Below the pieces are notes generated by a model. It was not told the origin of the DNA. It did no database searches and worked only from the letters and a program-made list of their open reading frames with translations. This document shows positions 1 to 8,061 of a DNA stretch of 64,000 nt, piece by piece. Position 1 is the first letter of the stretch, and each line of letters begins with the position of its first letter. The position numbers and the translations under genes are program-made. Origin of the DNA: Aerolutibacter ruishenii (GTDB lineage Bacteria; Pseudomonadota; Gammaproteobacteria; Xanthomonadales; Xanthomonadaceae); NCBI RefSeq assembly GCF_007830115.1, contig NZ_VLKP01000005.1, positions 1 through 64,000 on the forward strand, written 5' to 3'.

Positions 1-261
1 GAGAGGGCGCATTCGACGCGCCTGCGTCAGCTCGACGCCGAACTCGTTGAGGTGCGGACATCCGCGGCGCAGCTGGCGCGGGATCTGTCGGCAGAACGGG
101 CGCGACGAGAGACGCTGGAGGCGCAGCAGGCCGAGCTTCGGCGCAGTTTGGAGTCAGCGCTCGCACCGGCGCCGATCGCAAAACGCGCACGAGCGCGAAC
201 AAGCACGAACCCCCGCCCGGGCCGGACCGCGAAGCCTGCAGGAGCCAAAACCTCTAAGTAA
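1..261 (+). CDS. C-terminal part of a coiled-coil protein, TnpT/KfrA-like
   Basis: An open frame runs in from the left edge without a start and stops at 261, giving 86 residues. The sequence is Ala/Glu/Arg/Leu-rich with heptad spacing (for example AAQLARDLSAERARRETLEA) and ends in a basic Lys/Arg/Pro tail. This looks like the tail of the long coiled coil seen in KfrA-type proteins and in the TnpT resolution factors of Tn4651-type transposons. A complete protein of this class is at 37138. The nearby Tn3-type inverted repeat at 2498-2535 supports a transposon location, and 11 bases separate it from the SseB-like gene. No DNA-binding domain is visible because the N-terminus lies outside the window, so the assignment is inference from composition and context. 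Confidence 0.5.
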   Translation, partial: ERAHSTRLRQLDAELVEVRTSAAQLARDLSAERARRETLEAQQAELRRSLESALAPAPIAKRARARTSTNPRPGRTAKPAGAKTSK

Positions 262-272
262 TACTGAGGGGC

Positions 273-1001
273 ATGACGTCGACCGCCGAGCTCCAACGCC
301 TGATTTCCCTGTCGGTAGCCGATCCGCGGCATGAGCCGGATTTCCTGCGCGCGCTGCTGACAGCTCGGCTCTACGTGCATCTGCCGCTCAAGCCCTCATC
401 GCGTGCACTGCAGCTCGTGTGCTTCACCCGGCCGGATGGACTCACGGTGATCCCGGTGTTCACCGACGAAGGCAAGGCGGCGGTCGCGGCCCGAGGCGCG
501 GTCCGCGTGGGCCAGGTGCGAGGCTGGGATCTTTTCATGAGCGCGCCCGGCGCGACGTTCATGCTCGACCCGAACGATGTCTCGACCACCCTCTACCCGG
601 AGGAGATCCTGGCGCTGCTGTCGGATGGCAGCGCCGCCATGGCGCCGACGTCCGTTCCCGATGCGCCTGTCGACGTCTCGCCGGCGCTCCCCGAGGATGC
701 CTGGATCGGGCAACTGGTCGTCGAGGCCGTCAGGCCCATCGAGGCCGCCGAGGCCGTGCACCTCGTGCACGCACACGTGGCCGGCTCCGTGGAGCCGACG
801 GGCCTGCTGGCGGTGGTCGCCGTGCCGCACGCGTTCGCCGAGCGCGTGGCGCGGGCGGTGGCGCTGGCACTGCAAACCAATGACCGCGAGCCGCGCCTGC
901 CGATCGACCTGAGCAGCTACGAGCCGGCCGAGCCGCCGGATTGGGTCGCAATGCCGGAATTCCCGCCGGTTTGGGTTCGCCGCCCGACGGTCTCGCATTG
1001 A
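273..1001 (+). CDS. SseB-family N-terminal domain protein
   Basis: A 242-residue soluble protein without signal peptide or membrane segment. Residues about 20-110 fit the SseB N-terminal domain: FLRALLTARLYVHLPL, then a hydrophobic strand ending in FTDEGKAAV and a late L-P-E-E-I-L-A-L-L helix. The second half has the beta/alpha pattern of the SseB C-terminal part. SseB was named for enhanced serine sensitivity in Escherichia coli, and its biochemical role is not settled. The ATG follows AGGGG by one base, so the ribosome site is close. The stop at 1001 is one base before the next ATG, so this gene and the DUF2384 gene are translationally linked. Its place in a transposon end next to toxin-binding-domain genes is unusual and hints at a regulatory or immunity role, which is inference. 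Confidence 0.65.
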   Translation: MTSTAELQRLISLSVADPRHEPDFLRALLTARLYVHLPLKPSSRALQLVCFTRPDGLTVIPVFTDEGKAAVAARGAVRVGQVRGWDLFMSAPGATFMLDPNDVSTTLYPEEILALLSDGSAAMAPTSVPDAPVDVSPALPEDAWIGQLVVEAVRPIEAAEAVHLVHAHVAGSVEPTGLLAVVAVPHAFAERVARAVALALQTNDREPRLPIDLSSYEPAEPPDWVAMPEFPPVWVRRPTVSH

Positions 1002-1002
1002 T

Positions 1003-1350
1003 ATGGATGGAGCCGATGGGACCGCGAGTGAGGTTGCGCCCGGGGAAGTACTCGCCAAGGCCGTGGGCCGCGCCGCCGCCTGGCTGGGCCTGAGCGACCA
1101 GGAACTGCTCCAAGCGCTCGAGCTGCAGGCGCCGTCCGGCGAGCTCGAGGCTGGGTCGACGGCCTGGCATAGCGCGCTGAGCCTGATCCATCTCGCGTAC
1201 CGGTTGGAGCATCTGGCCGGAGATCAACACGGGGCGCAGCAGTGGCTACGCGGGTCCAATGTCGGGCTCGGCCGGCCACCGATCGAGCGACTGGTGGAGC
1301 CCGGCGGCGCGTCGGCCCTTCTCGACTACACCCACACCTTCTACCGGTGA
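1003..1350 (+). CDS. DUF2384 / MbcA-ParS-Xre antitoxin toxin-binding domain protein
   Basis: A 115-residue protein. The C-terminal half (about residues 60-110) carries the pattern of the MbcA/ParS/Xre toxin-binding domain: a helix around LAYRLEHL, then WLRGSNVGLGRPPIERL, then G-A-S-A-L-L-D-Y. In known systems this domain caps a RES-domain toxin and the N-terminal helices dimerise or bind DNA. Here the N-terminus is short and helical, and no RES toxin follows. The downstream frame instead encodes a HAD-like protein beginning 4 bases after this stop. Either the HAD protein takes the place of the toxin or the antitoxin domain has been put to another use. The domain call is by motif only. Confidence 0.6.
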   Translation: MDGADGTASEVAPGEVLAKAVGRAAAWLGLSDQELLQALELQAPSGELEAGSTAWHSALSLIHLAYRLEHLAGDQHGAQQWLRGSNVGLGRPPIERLVEPGGASALLDYTHTFYR

Positions 1351-1354
1351 GGCC

Positions 1355-2176
1355 GTGCTCCTGTTCGTCGATCTCGACAGCACGGGCGAACCCGGTGAAG
1401 CAGGCCGAGAGGGGGCGTCGGCGCGTCTACGTACCCTGCTGGAGGGGCTGGGTCCGTATGCGGAGCTGGTGGAGGTGGTGGTCAGCTCGCCGTGGGCTCG
1501 CGCGCACCGGCTCGAGGATCTCTGGGCGGCGCATGGGCTCGATTTGCCGACCCAGGTCGTCGGGAACCTCTGGGACGACGTGCCGCCCCTGAGCTTGTCG
1601 CGGTACGAACACATCATCTACTGGCTCACCCGGCGGCACGTCTGGAGGCTGCCCAGCTGGCTTGCCGTCCTGCCCAGTGAAGAGGAGTGGCCCGCGGACC
1701 AGCACAGGAGACTCATTCAATGGTCGGATTCGCGGGACGCGGCCGCGACCTCCCATGCGTTGCGGGCTCAACTGGAGCGCTACTACTGGGCGGACCTCTG
1801 GTGGGGCGACGGGCCACCGCCCGACGCCGCGGCCCGCTGGCGTGCGCACGCGCTCATGGTGGCCTGGAGCCTGCCGCGGCGCCGCTGGCCGCACGTCCTT
1901 GGCCACACGACCCCGGAGTTCGAAGTGCGACTGGACCTGCTACTCAAAGTCCATGCCGGCGCCCAGCGCTACGTGCGCGCTGGGGTCTGGTATCCGCACT
2001 GGGTGCATCTGCCGAGAGCAGAGCTCGGCAGGAGGAGGCCGATCGAGCTCATCGAGGCGTCAGGGGTCCAAGGGATCGAGCAGGTGCTGGCCTACGTCTG
2101 GCAACCAGAACCGGCAACGGTGTCTTTGCCGCAAGGCGTCGCAAGCGCGGGTCTGGTCCGCCCATCGAACTACTGA
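1355..2176 (+). CDS. HAD-like protein with a C-terminal toxin-binding-like segment
   Basis: GTG 1355 is chosen because residues before it overlap the previous gene and the HAD motif begins directly after it (VLLFVDLDSTGE). This gives 273 residues. Motif I DxD is present (D-L-D), motif II is VVVSSPWA, and RYEHIIYWLTRRHVW is typical of small HAD proteins of the SAK-associated type. The late double-aspartate motif is not evident (WLAVLPSEEEW instead), so phosphatase activity is uncertain. The last 80 or so residues contain GRRRPIELIEASGVQGIEQ followed by V-L-A-Y-V, which resembles the conserved end of the DUF2384 domain encoded just upstream. The gene closes the three-gene unit 273-2176 and may work with its partners as a toxin-antitoxin-like set. 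That role is inferred. Confidence 0.5.
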   Translation: MLLFVDLDSTGEPGEAGREGASARLRTLLEGLGPYAELVEVVVSSPWARAHRLEDLWAAHGLDLPTQVVGNLWDDVPPLSLSRYEHIIYWLTRRHVWRLPSWLAVLPSEEEWPADQHRRLIQWSDSRDAAATSHALRAQLERYYWADLWWGDGPPPDAAARWRAHALMVAWSLPRRRWPHVLGHTTPEFEVRLDLLLKVHAGAQRYVRAGVWYPHWVHLPRAELGRRRPIELIEASGVQGIEQVLAYVWQPEPATVSLPQGVASAGLVRPSNY

Positions 2177-2497
2177 TCCGGCGGGGTGGCGTGGTCAGCA
2201 GCTGCCGTAACCATGCCCGACCGCAATGAGCTCAACATCCACTGAGCGATGAGTAGCGCCTGCAGGTCGCCGCGACAGGCTGCATCTACTGCCGACATAA
2301 GGGTGTTCCGGTACTCGTCCATGAGCGCGTGCTCCAGCTAGGGTGGCGCCAGATCTAATCTGGCCGGCGGCACACAGCATGAGCGGATCACAAAGCTATT
2401 GCCGTCGGATTGCGCCGCGAAACCTGTAGGAGACTTCTGAATTGCTGCGGCGCAGCGAAACCGGCCTAAGCGTTTGATACAGAACGCTAAAACCGCG
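2177..2497. other. Non-coding stretch inside the left transposon end
   Basis: About 320 bases between the HAD-like gene and the inverted repeat. No frame longer than a few dozen codons has convincing composition, and I see no clear promoter or terminator. It is probably decayed or subterminal transposon sequence. Confidence 0.5.
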
Positions 2498-2535
2498 TTT
2501 GTGCACTGTTTTTACACGTATCTCGGCTGACCCCC
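2498..2535 (-). repeat. Tn3-family terminal inverted repeat (right end of an element lying to the left)
   Basis: Read on the minus strand from 2535 it starts GGGGGTCAGCCGAGATACGT and continues GTAAAAAC. It matches the left repeat of the complete transposon at 22896 in about 31 of 38 positions. Orientation puts the element body to the left, so the three-gene unit 273-2176 is internal. The other end is outside the window, so the 5-bp duplication cannot be tested; the outer candidate is 2536-2540. Confidence 0.8.
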
Positions 2536-2559
2536 CATCGTCGCGTCTCCACAACTTCG

Positions 2560-2575
2560 CATAATGCCTATTATG
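2560..2575 (-). terminator. Small hairpin overlapping the galE stop codon
   Basis: CATAAT, four-base loop, ATTATG. The stem overlaps the galE stop (2571-2573) and may end galE transcription. It is AT-rich and weak, with no T run, so confidence is low. Confidence 0.3.
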
Positions 2576-3662
2576 TTAAAGAAGACGGTAATTGCGCCTG
2601 AACGAATCCGCCGACCCCGACAAGCGGCCGCCGCACCGGGTGCAACCGGTTCCGCCGATACCCTTCCGGGTTCATCGATTGCCAGCGCCACGCATCACGA
2701 CACATCGCGTCCAGGTCCAGCCGGCTGCGCCAGCCCAGCAGTCGCCGTGCCATCGACGGGTCCGCATAGACCTCGGCCACATCCCCCGGGCGACGCGCGA
2801 CGATCTCGAACGGAACGCTGCGACCCGACGCGTTCTCGAACGCTCGCACCAATTCCAGGACGCTGATTCCGTTCCCGGTACCCAGGTTGACGGTCAGGTT
2901 ACCGTCGTGCGACGCGAGGTACTCAAGTGCGTCGGTATGGGCTTCGGCCAGGTCGGTGACGTGGAGATAGTCACGCACACCCGTTCCGTCAGGCGTCGGA
3001 TAGTCACCGCCAAAGACATTGAGCTTGCGGCGTCGCCCGACTGCAACCTGGCAGATGAACGGCATCAGGTTGTTCGGGACGCCGGTCGGGTCTTCCCCGA
3101 TGAGCCCGGAGGGGTGCGCCCCCACCGGGTTGAAATAGCGCAGGTTGGCCACCCGGAACGCACCGTTGGCCCGGCACAGGTCGCTGGCCAGTTGCTCGAC
3201 TACCAGTTTGGTGCGGCCATAAGGATTGGTGACCTCCACCCGGGCTTCCTCGGTGATCGGCACGGCCTCCGGATTGCCGTAGACCGTTGCCGATGAGCTG
3301 AACACCAGGCGCCGCACGCCGGCGTGTTCCATGGCCTGCAGCAGGTTGATCGTGCCGCTGATGTTGTTGTGAAAGTAGTCCAGCGGCCGGGCGCAGGACT
3401 CCCCCACGGCCTTGAGCGCCGCGAAATGCACGACCGCGTCGAACCTGTAGCGTGAAAACAGGCGGGCCAGGGGTGCCTTCGTGCGGAGGTCGACCCGTTC
3501 ACATGCCATCGGCACCCCGGTGATGCGTTCGAGCCTCGGCAATACCTGCGGTGAGCTGTTGGAGAAGTTGTCCGCGATGACCACACGGTGGCCCCGCTCC
3601 GCCAGCGCTACACAGGTATGGCTGCCGATATAGCCGGCCCCGCCACAAACGAGAATGCACAT
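2571..3662 (-). CDS. galE: UDP-glucose 4-epimerase
   Basis: A cytoplasmic NAD-dependent extended SDR that interconverts UDP-glucose and UDP-galactose for galactose use and surface polysaccharide precursors. Visible motifs are the Rossmann loop CGGAGYIGSHT at the N-terminus, SSSATVYG, the catalytic YGRTK and NLRYFNPVGAHPSGLIGEDP. WQSMNPEGYRRNR is near the C-terminus, where the family usually ends at NPxGY; about 27 further residues follow. The start at 3662 (MCILVCGGAGY) matches family proteins; an ATG at 3680 would add six residues and has a GGAAG close upstream. The 3' end lies only 35 bases from the outer edge of the transposon repeat at 2535, so the extra tail may be native or altered by that insertion. 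Confidence in function is high. Confidence 0.92.
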   Translation of the reverse strand: MCILVCGGAGYIGSHTCVALAERGHRVVIADNFSNSSPQVLPRLERITGVPMACERVDLRTKAPLARLFSRYRFDAVVHFAALKAVGESCARPLDYFHNNISGTINLLQAMEHAGVRRLVFSSSATVYGNPEAVPITEEARVEVTNPYGRTKLVVEQLASDLCRANGAFRVANLRYFNPVGAHPSGLIGEDPTGVPNNLMPFICQVAVGRRRKLNVFGGDYPTPDGTGVRDYLHVTDLAEAHTDALEYLASHDGNLTVNLGTGNGISVLELVRAFENASGRSVPFEIVARRPGDVAEVYADPSMARRLLGWRSRLDLDAMCRDAWRWQSMNPEGYRRNRLHPVRRPLVGVGGFVQAQLPSSLT

Positions 3663-3873
3663 TGAAGATTGACCGGCCATCGACTTCCGCTATCACTTGC
3701 CAGATGCCTAGAAACTAACGCAAACGGGCGGTCCTGGCGTCCATGAGTTCGCCGGGCGTCCTTCGCCTTTGCTGCCGGGATCGCCTTTCTGGGGCTCGCC
3801 CCCCCACGGCCAACTGACTGGCCCATCGCCTGCCGGCCACATTCCATTCGCCCGCTGGTAAAGTAGTGGCGTC

Positions 3874-4287
3874 ATGCCGCGCCTGATCGCACACCTGTTG
3901 CTGGCGATGTGCCTGATCCTTAACGGGATCGGGTCGGTTGCGCTTGCGGCTGTCGCGCCGTTGACCCATGGCAACGTTCCCATGCAGTCCGACGCCTTGA
4001 TGGCGGATGGTGGCAGCTCCTGCCACGAGACGGCGGCAAACGCATCCAGCCAGGCCGCCCCGGCTCCGTCGGTGCCAGCTCCGGTCGAGACTGGCTGCTG
4101 CGAGGACCCTGCCCAATCCTGCGACATGGCGGCCTGTGCCGGCGTCTGTTCACAGTATCTGATGGCCGTGTGGCCGGTCCCGCAGGGCGTCGGCGGCGAG
4201 GACCTGGGTGCCCATTACCGGGCCGCGAATCTACCCAGTCGCGACGATCCGTCGCTTCGGCAGCCGGTCAGACCTCCCATCGCCTGA
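3874..4287 (+). CDS. copL: CopL-family metal-binding regulatory protein
   Basis: A 137-residue small secreted-type protein with an N-terminal hydrophobic segment (LLLAMCLILNGIGSVALA) and several cysteines clustered in the middle (CHE, TGCCED, SCDMAACAGVCSQ), suited to binding Cu(I). CopL of Xanthomonas precedes copA-copB and is needed for copper induction of that operon; the position here is identical. A TAAAGT -10-like element ends 9 bases before the ATG and no Shine-Dalgarno sequence is visible, so the transcript might be leaderless, which is inference. The operon continues with copA 121 bases downstream. The opposite strand carries long open frames that are only shadows. Confidence 0.82.
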   Translation: MPRLIAHLLLAMCLILNGIGSVALAAVAPLTHGNVPMQSDALMADGGSSCHETAANASSQAAPAPSVPAPVETGCCEDPAQSCDMAACAGVCSQYLMAVWPVPQGVGGEDLGAHYRAANLPSRDDPSLRQPVRPPIA

Positions 4288-4408
4288 ACCGGCGACACGC
4301 GCCTTTCGGGCCACCGAAGCCACGTAGCATTCAGGCTTGAATCCAGCGCCTCCATGGGCACCCGCCACGTCGGGTTTTCGCCCCGTCCGTATCCTGTGCG
4401 GAGTCAAA

Positions 4409-6262
4409 ATGTCTTTTCGTGATTCCTCTGCTGGCGGCGCCAACCTGGCGCGTCGCCGTTTCGTCACCGGTCTTGCCGTCGGTGGCGTTGCCTCGCTGGG
4501 CGGCCTTGCACGTTGGCCGGCATTTGCCGCGCAACCGCAGGCTGCCACCGCGAGCCCCGAACTGCGGGGCACCGAGTTCGATCTATCCATCGGCCGATCG
4601 CCGGTCAATTTCACCGGGCGAGCGCGGATGGCGACCACCGTCAACGGTTCGTTGCCAGCGCCGGTCCTGCGCTGGCGCGAGGGCGATACCGTGACCCTGC
4701 GCGTGGCCAACCACCTGCGCGACGCGTATTCCTCGATCCATTGGCACGGCATCATCCTGCCGGCGAACATGGACGGCGTGCCTGGCCTGAGTTTCGACGG
4801 TATTCCACCGGGCGAAACCTACACCTACCGCTTCCAGCTCAACCAGGCCGGCACGTACTGGTACCACAGCCACTCGATGCTGCAGGAGCAGGAGGGGTTG
4901 TATGGCGCGATCATCGTGGATCCGCGTGAACCCGCGCCCTACCACTACGACCGCGAGCACGTGGTGCTGCTGTCGGACTGGACCGACATGGACCCGGGTG
5001 CCCTCTTCCGCCGCATGAAGAAGATGGCCGAGTACGACAACTACTACAAGCGCACCGTCGGCGATTTCATGCGCGACGTGCGTGACGATGGCCTGTCCGC
5101 CACGCTGCAGGACCGCGGCATGTGGGGGCGGATGCGGATGACGCCCACCGACATCTCCGACGTCAACGCGCACACCTATACCTACCTGGTGAATGGCGCT
5201 GCGCCGGCGGGTAACTGGACCGGCCTGTTCAAGCCGGGTGAGAAGGTGTTGTTGCGCTTCATCAACGGCGCGGCGATGACCTACTTCGACGTGCGCATCC
5301 CCGGGTTGAAGATGACCGTCGTGGCCGCCGATGGCCAGTACATCCACCCCGTGACCGTGGATGAGTTCCGCATCGCCGTGGCGGAAACCTTTGACGTGCT
5401 GGTGGAGCCGGCTGGGCAGGAGGCCTTCAGCATCTTCGCCCAGGACATGGGGCGCACCGGCTACGCCCGCGGCACGCTCGCGGTTCGCCATGGCCTTGAA
5501 GCGCCGTTGCCGAATCTCGATCCCCGCCCGCTGCTGACCATGGACGACATGGGGCACGGTAGCCATGGCGCGCACGGCAAGGCAGGCATGGAAGGCGGTT
5601 GCGGCGCGGCGATGGGCATGGGCGCTGCATCCACGATGAAAGGAATGGAAGGTGGTTGCGGCGCGGCAATGATGGGTAGCACGATGCAGGATGCGCACGC
5701 AGGGCATGGCGCCGGCGCCCCTTCAAACGGCATGGTGCGGCACCCTGCCAGCGAGCACGGCAACCCGCTCGTTGACATGCAGAGCATGGCGGTTGCGCCG
5801 AAACTTGATGATCCGGGCATAGGTCTGCGCAACAACGGCCGCAAGGTGCTGACCTACGCGGACATGCGCAGCCTGTTCGATGACCCTGATGGCCGTGAGC
5901 CGGGCCGCGAAATCGAACTGCACCTCACCGGCCACATGGAGAAGTTCGCGTGGTCGTTCAATGGGCAGAAGTTCATGGATGCCGAGCCATTGCGCCTCAA
6001 TTACGGCGAGCGGATGCGCATCGTGCTGGTCAACGACACCATGATGACCCACCCCATCCACCTGCATGGGCTGTGGAGTGACCTGGAAAACGAACAGGGT
6101 GAATTCCACCTGCGCAAGCACACGGTGGACATTCCGCCGGGTACTCGGCGCAGTTACCGCGTGCGCGCCGACGCACTCGGCCGCTGGGCCTACCATTGCC
6201 ACCTGCTGATGCACATGGAAGCCGGGATGATGCGCGAAGTGCGCGTGGAGGAACGCGCATGA
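4409..6262 (+). CDS. copA: Copper-resistance multicopper oxidase CopA
   Basis: A periplasmic multicopper oxidase of 617 residues thought to oxidise and sequester Cu(I). The start at 4409 is preceded by CGGAG and gives a Tat signal (ARRRFVTGLAVGG). All four copper ligand groups are present: IHWHG, WYHSHS, HPIHLHG and HCHLLMHMEAGM near the C-terminus. A His/Met/Gly region at about residues 385-435 holds two copies of GMEGGCGAAM, adding cysteines to the usual methionine-rich copper-binding segment. The gene overlaps copB by four bases (ATGA). Together they form the periplasmic and outer-membrane copper tolerance pair under copL. Confidence 0.95.
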   Translation: MSFRDSSAGGANLARRRFVTGLAVGGVASLGGLARWPAFAAQPQAATASPELRGTEFDLSIGRSPVNFTGRARMATTVNGSLPAPVLRWREGDTVTLRVANHLRDAYSSIHWHGIILPANMDGVPGLSFDGIPPGETYTYRFQLNQAGTYWYHSHSMLQEQEGLYGAIIVDPREPAPYHYDREHVVLLSDWTDMDPGALFRRMKKMAEYDNYYKRTVGDFMRDVRDDGLSATLQDRGMWGRMRMTPTDISDVNAHTYTYLVNGAAPAGNWTGLFKPGEKVLLRFINGAAMTYFDVRIPGLKMTVVAADGQYIHPVTVDEFRIAVAETFDVLVEPAGQEAFSIFAQDMGRTGYARGTLAVRHGLEAPLPNLDPRPLLTMDDMGHGSHGAHGKAGMEGGCGAAMGMGAASTMKGMEGGCGAAMMGSTMQDAHAGHGAGAPSNGMVRHPASEHGNPLVDMQSMAVAPKLDDPGIGLRNNGRKVLTYADMRSLFDDPDGREPGREIELHLTGHMEKFAWSFNGQKFMDAEPLRLNYGERMRIVLVNDTMMTHPIHLHGLWSDLENEQGEFHLRKHTVDIPPGTRRSYRVRADALGRWAYHCHLLMHMEAGMMREVRVEERA

Positions 6263-7269
6263 GCCGCTCCCCTGCCCTCACGTTGCTGGCCCTTTCGGTT
6301 GCTACGCTGCTGCCGTCGGCGGCGCTCGCGCAGCATCATGCCGGACATCATGGACACGCGACCGCGCAATCCGCGCAGGAGGATGGCGAACAGGATCCGC
6401 ACGCGATGCAAGCGCGGCCGACGCCTGTTCCAAAGGCAGAGGATCCGCATGCGGGCCATGCCCGTCATGAAGCCAGCCAGCCGGTGGAAGACGCGCATGG
6501 TTCGCACGCGCAGGACGAGCATGCAGGGCATATGGCCCATGCCGCCGCGCCTGACATGCCACGCACGCCGATCCCCCCCGTGAACGATGCCGATCGCGCC
6601 GCCGCGTTCCCCACCCTGCACCAGCACATGGAGCACGCATCGGACTTCAACTGGTACGTGAACTTCAACCGGCTGGAAGCCTGGGATGCCGATGAGGGAC
6701 GCGGCGAAGCCTGGGAGGCCACCGCCTGGTTCGGCAGCGACCTCAACCGTCTATGGCTACGCAGCGAAGGCGAACGCACGGATGGCCGCACCGAAGCCGC
6801 CGACATCGAGGTGCTTTACGGCCGCAGTGTCTCGGCGTGGTGGGACGTGGTCGGCGGCGTCCGCCAGGAAACCCGGCCGGGGCCGTCACGCAGTTGGGCG
6901 GCCCTGGGCGTGCAGGGACTGGCTCCGTACAAGTTCGAGGTCCAGGCCACGGCGTACGTGGGCGATGGGGGCCGTGTCGAGGCCAACGTCGAGGCCGAGT
7001 ACGAGCTGCTGCTGACCAACCGGCTGATCCTGCAGCCGCTGCTGGAACTCGACTTCGCAGCGAAGAACGATGAACCGCGCGGCGTCGGCAGCGGTCTGTC
7101 GAAGGCAGAGGCCGGCCTGCGCCTGCGCTATGAATTCACCCGTCGCTTTGCGCCGTACATCGGCGTGGTGCACGAACGCGCCTTTGGCCGCACCGCGGAC
7201 CTGCGCGAGGCGGACGGCGAACATGTCAATGACACCCGGTTCGTCGCCGGTGTCCGTCTATGGTTCTGA
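6259..7269 (+). CDS. copB: Outer-membrane copper resistance protein CopB
   Basis: 336 residues with a Sec signal (LLALSVATLLPSAALA) followed by a long His-rich linker (repeated HAGH, HGSH, DPHA) and a C-terminal beta-barrel domain of the CopB family that ends in an aromatic residue (VRLWF). The His-rich part binds copper and the barrel sits in the outer membrane. The start ATG overlaps the copA stop. The barrel begins near residue 125 (FNWYVNFNRLEAWDADEG), the usual CopB entry motif. Translational coupling with copA implies joint expression. Confidence 0.93.
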   Translation: MSRSPALTLLALSVATLLPSAALAQHHAGHHGHATAQSAQEDGEQDPHAMQARPTPVPKAEDPHAGHARHEASQPVEDAHGSHAQDEHAGHMAHAAAPDMPRTPIPPVNDADRAAAFPTLHQHMEHASDFNWYVNFNRLEAWDADEGRGEAWEATAWFGSDLNRLWLRSEGERTDGRTEAADIEVLYGRSVSAWWDVVGGVRQETRPGPSRSWAALGVQGLAPYKFEVQATAYVGDGGRVEANVEAEYELLLTNRLILQPLLELDFAAKNDEPRGVGSGLSKAEAGLRLRYEFTRRFAPYIGVVHERAFGRTADLREADGEHVNDTRFVAGVRLWF

Positions 7270-7273
7270 GGAG

Positions 7274-7939
7274 ATGAACATGCACAAGCAGAATCTGCGC
7301 CTTTCCCTGGTGGTCGCGCTGGTCGCCGGACTTGGTCTGGCCGCGTGCGGCGGCGCTTCGTCGTCCCAGGCGGCAACGGCAGGGTCCGCCGTCGTGCCGA
7401 AGGCATCCGAGGCGTCCGCGTCCGTGGCGGCACCGTCGGCACCTGCCACGTCGACCACCGGCGTTTCCGGCTCGGACGATGCGGCATCCGTTGCCGCTGG
7501 CGTAGCGGAAGCCGCGCCGTCCAGGTCCTCGGCGGCGAAGGACGCGGTGGTCGCCCCCCTGCCCCTGCTGGTGGTCACCAAATCCCCCACCTGCGGTTGC
7601 TGCCACCTGTGGGTGGAGCACATGCAGAAGGCGGGCTTCCGGGTGGAGGTCCATGACGTGGCGGACATCAACCTGGTCAAGGAGCGCGTCGCCGTGCCCT
7701 ACGGCAAGGGTTCGTGCCATACGGCCGAAGTGGGCGGCTATTTCGTCGAAGGCCACGTGCCTGCGGAGGACGTGAAGCGCCTACTCGCCGAGAAGCCCGA
7801 CGCCAAGGGTCTTGCCGTTCCGGGCATGCCTGCCGGCTCGCCGGGCATGGAGCTGCCGGACGGCCGCGTCCAGCCCTACGTGGTCGAGCTTGTCGCGCGC
7901 GACGGTTCAACCTCGCCGTTTGCCCAGCACGGGCAGTGA
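7274..7939 (+). CDS. DUF411 metal-binding lipoprotein
   Basis: 221 residues. The start at 7274 follows GAGGAG and gives a lipoprotein signal with lipobox LAAC. A low-complexity Ala/Ser/Val linker of about 70 residues leads to a DUF411 domain (about residues 98-215) with SPTCGCCHLWVEHM, a thioredoxin-like double-cysteine site, a conserved GSCHTAEVGGYFVEGHVP and a late P-G-M-P-x-G-S-P-G-M. DUF411 proteins are common in copper and silver resistance clusters and are proposed periplasmic metal binders. The long linker would let the domain reach across the periplasm. Five bases separate it from copB, so it is the last gene of the copL-copA-copB unit. Confidence 0.85.
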   Translation: MNMHKQNLRLSLVVALVAGLGLAACGGASSSQAATAGSAVVPKASEASASVAAPSAPATSTTGVSGSDDAASVAAGVAEAAPSRSSAAKDAVVAPLPLLVVTKSPTCGCCHLWVEHMQKAGFRVEVHDVADINLVKERVAVPYGKGSCHTAEVGGYFVEGHVPAEDVKRLLAEKPDAKGLAVPGMPAGSPGMELPDGRVQPYVVELVARDGSTSPFAQHGQ

Positions 7940-7998
7940 CGGGTCCGCGAGGCCCGGCGCCGCGAACAGTCTGTTCCGGTGCGGAGCCTCGCATAAGA

Positions 7999-8030
7999 CT
8001 TGACTCTGGACTATGGTCAAGGCTCGACAC
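7999..8030 (+). promoter_or_regulatory. MerR-type operator/promoter for the regulator-ATPase operon
   Basis: A dyad CTTGAC-N11-GTCAAG (7999-8021) overlaps a -35-like TTGACT at 8000-8005 and the long spacer that follows, the layout bound by MerR-family activators. The -10 is weak (CGACAC or GACACT near 8025-8031). It lies 40 bases before the regulator gene. A near copy (21 of 23 positions) is at 38315-38337 on the other strand. Confidence 0.75.
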
Positions 8031-8061
8031 TTGGCCATACCCCGCCATCGGATCGCCTGCC

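Noticed and set aside
2571-2660. Extra galE C-terminus caused by the neighbouring transposon
   Set aside because: The repeat edge lies 35 bases beyond the stop, so the tail is not transposon sequence; origin left open.
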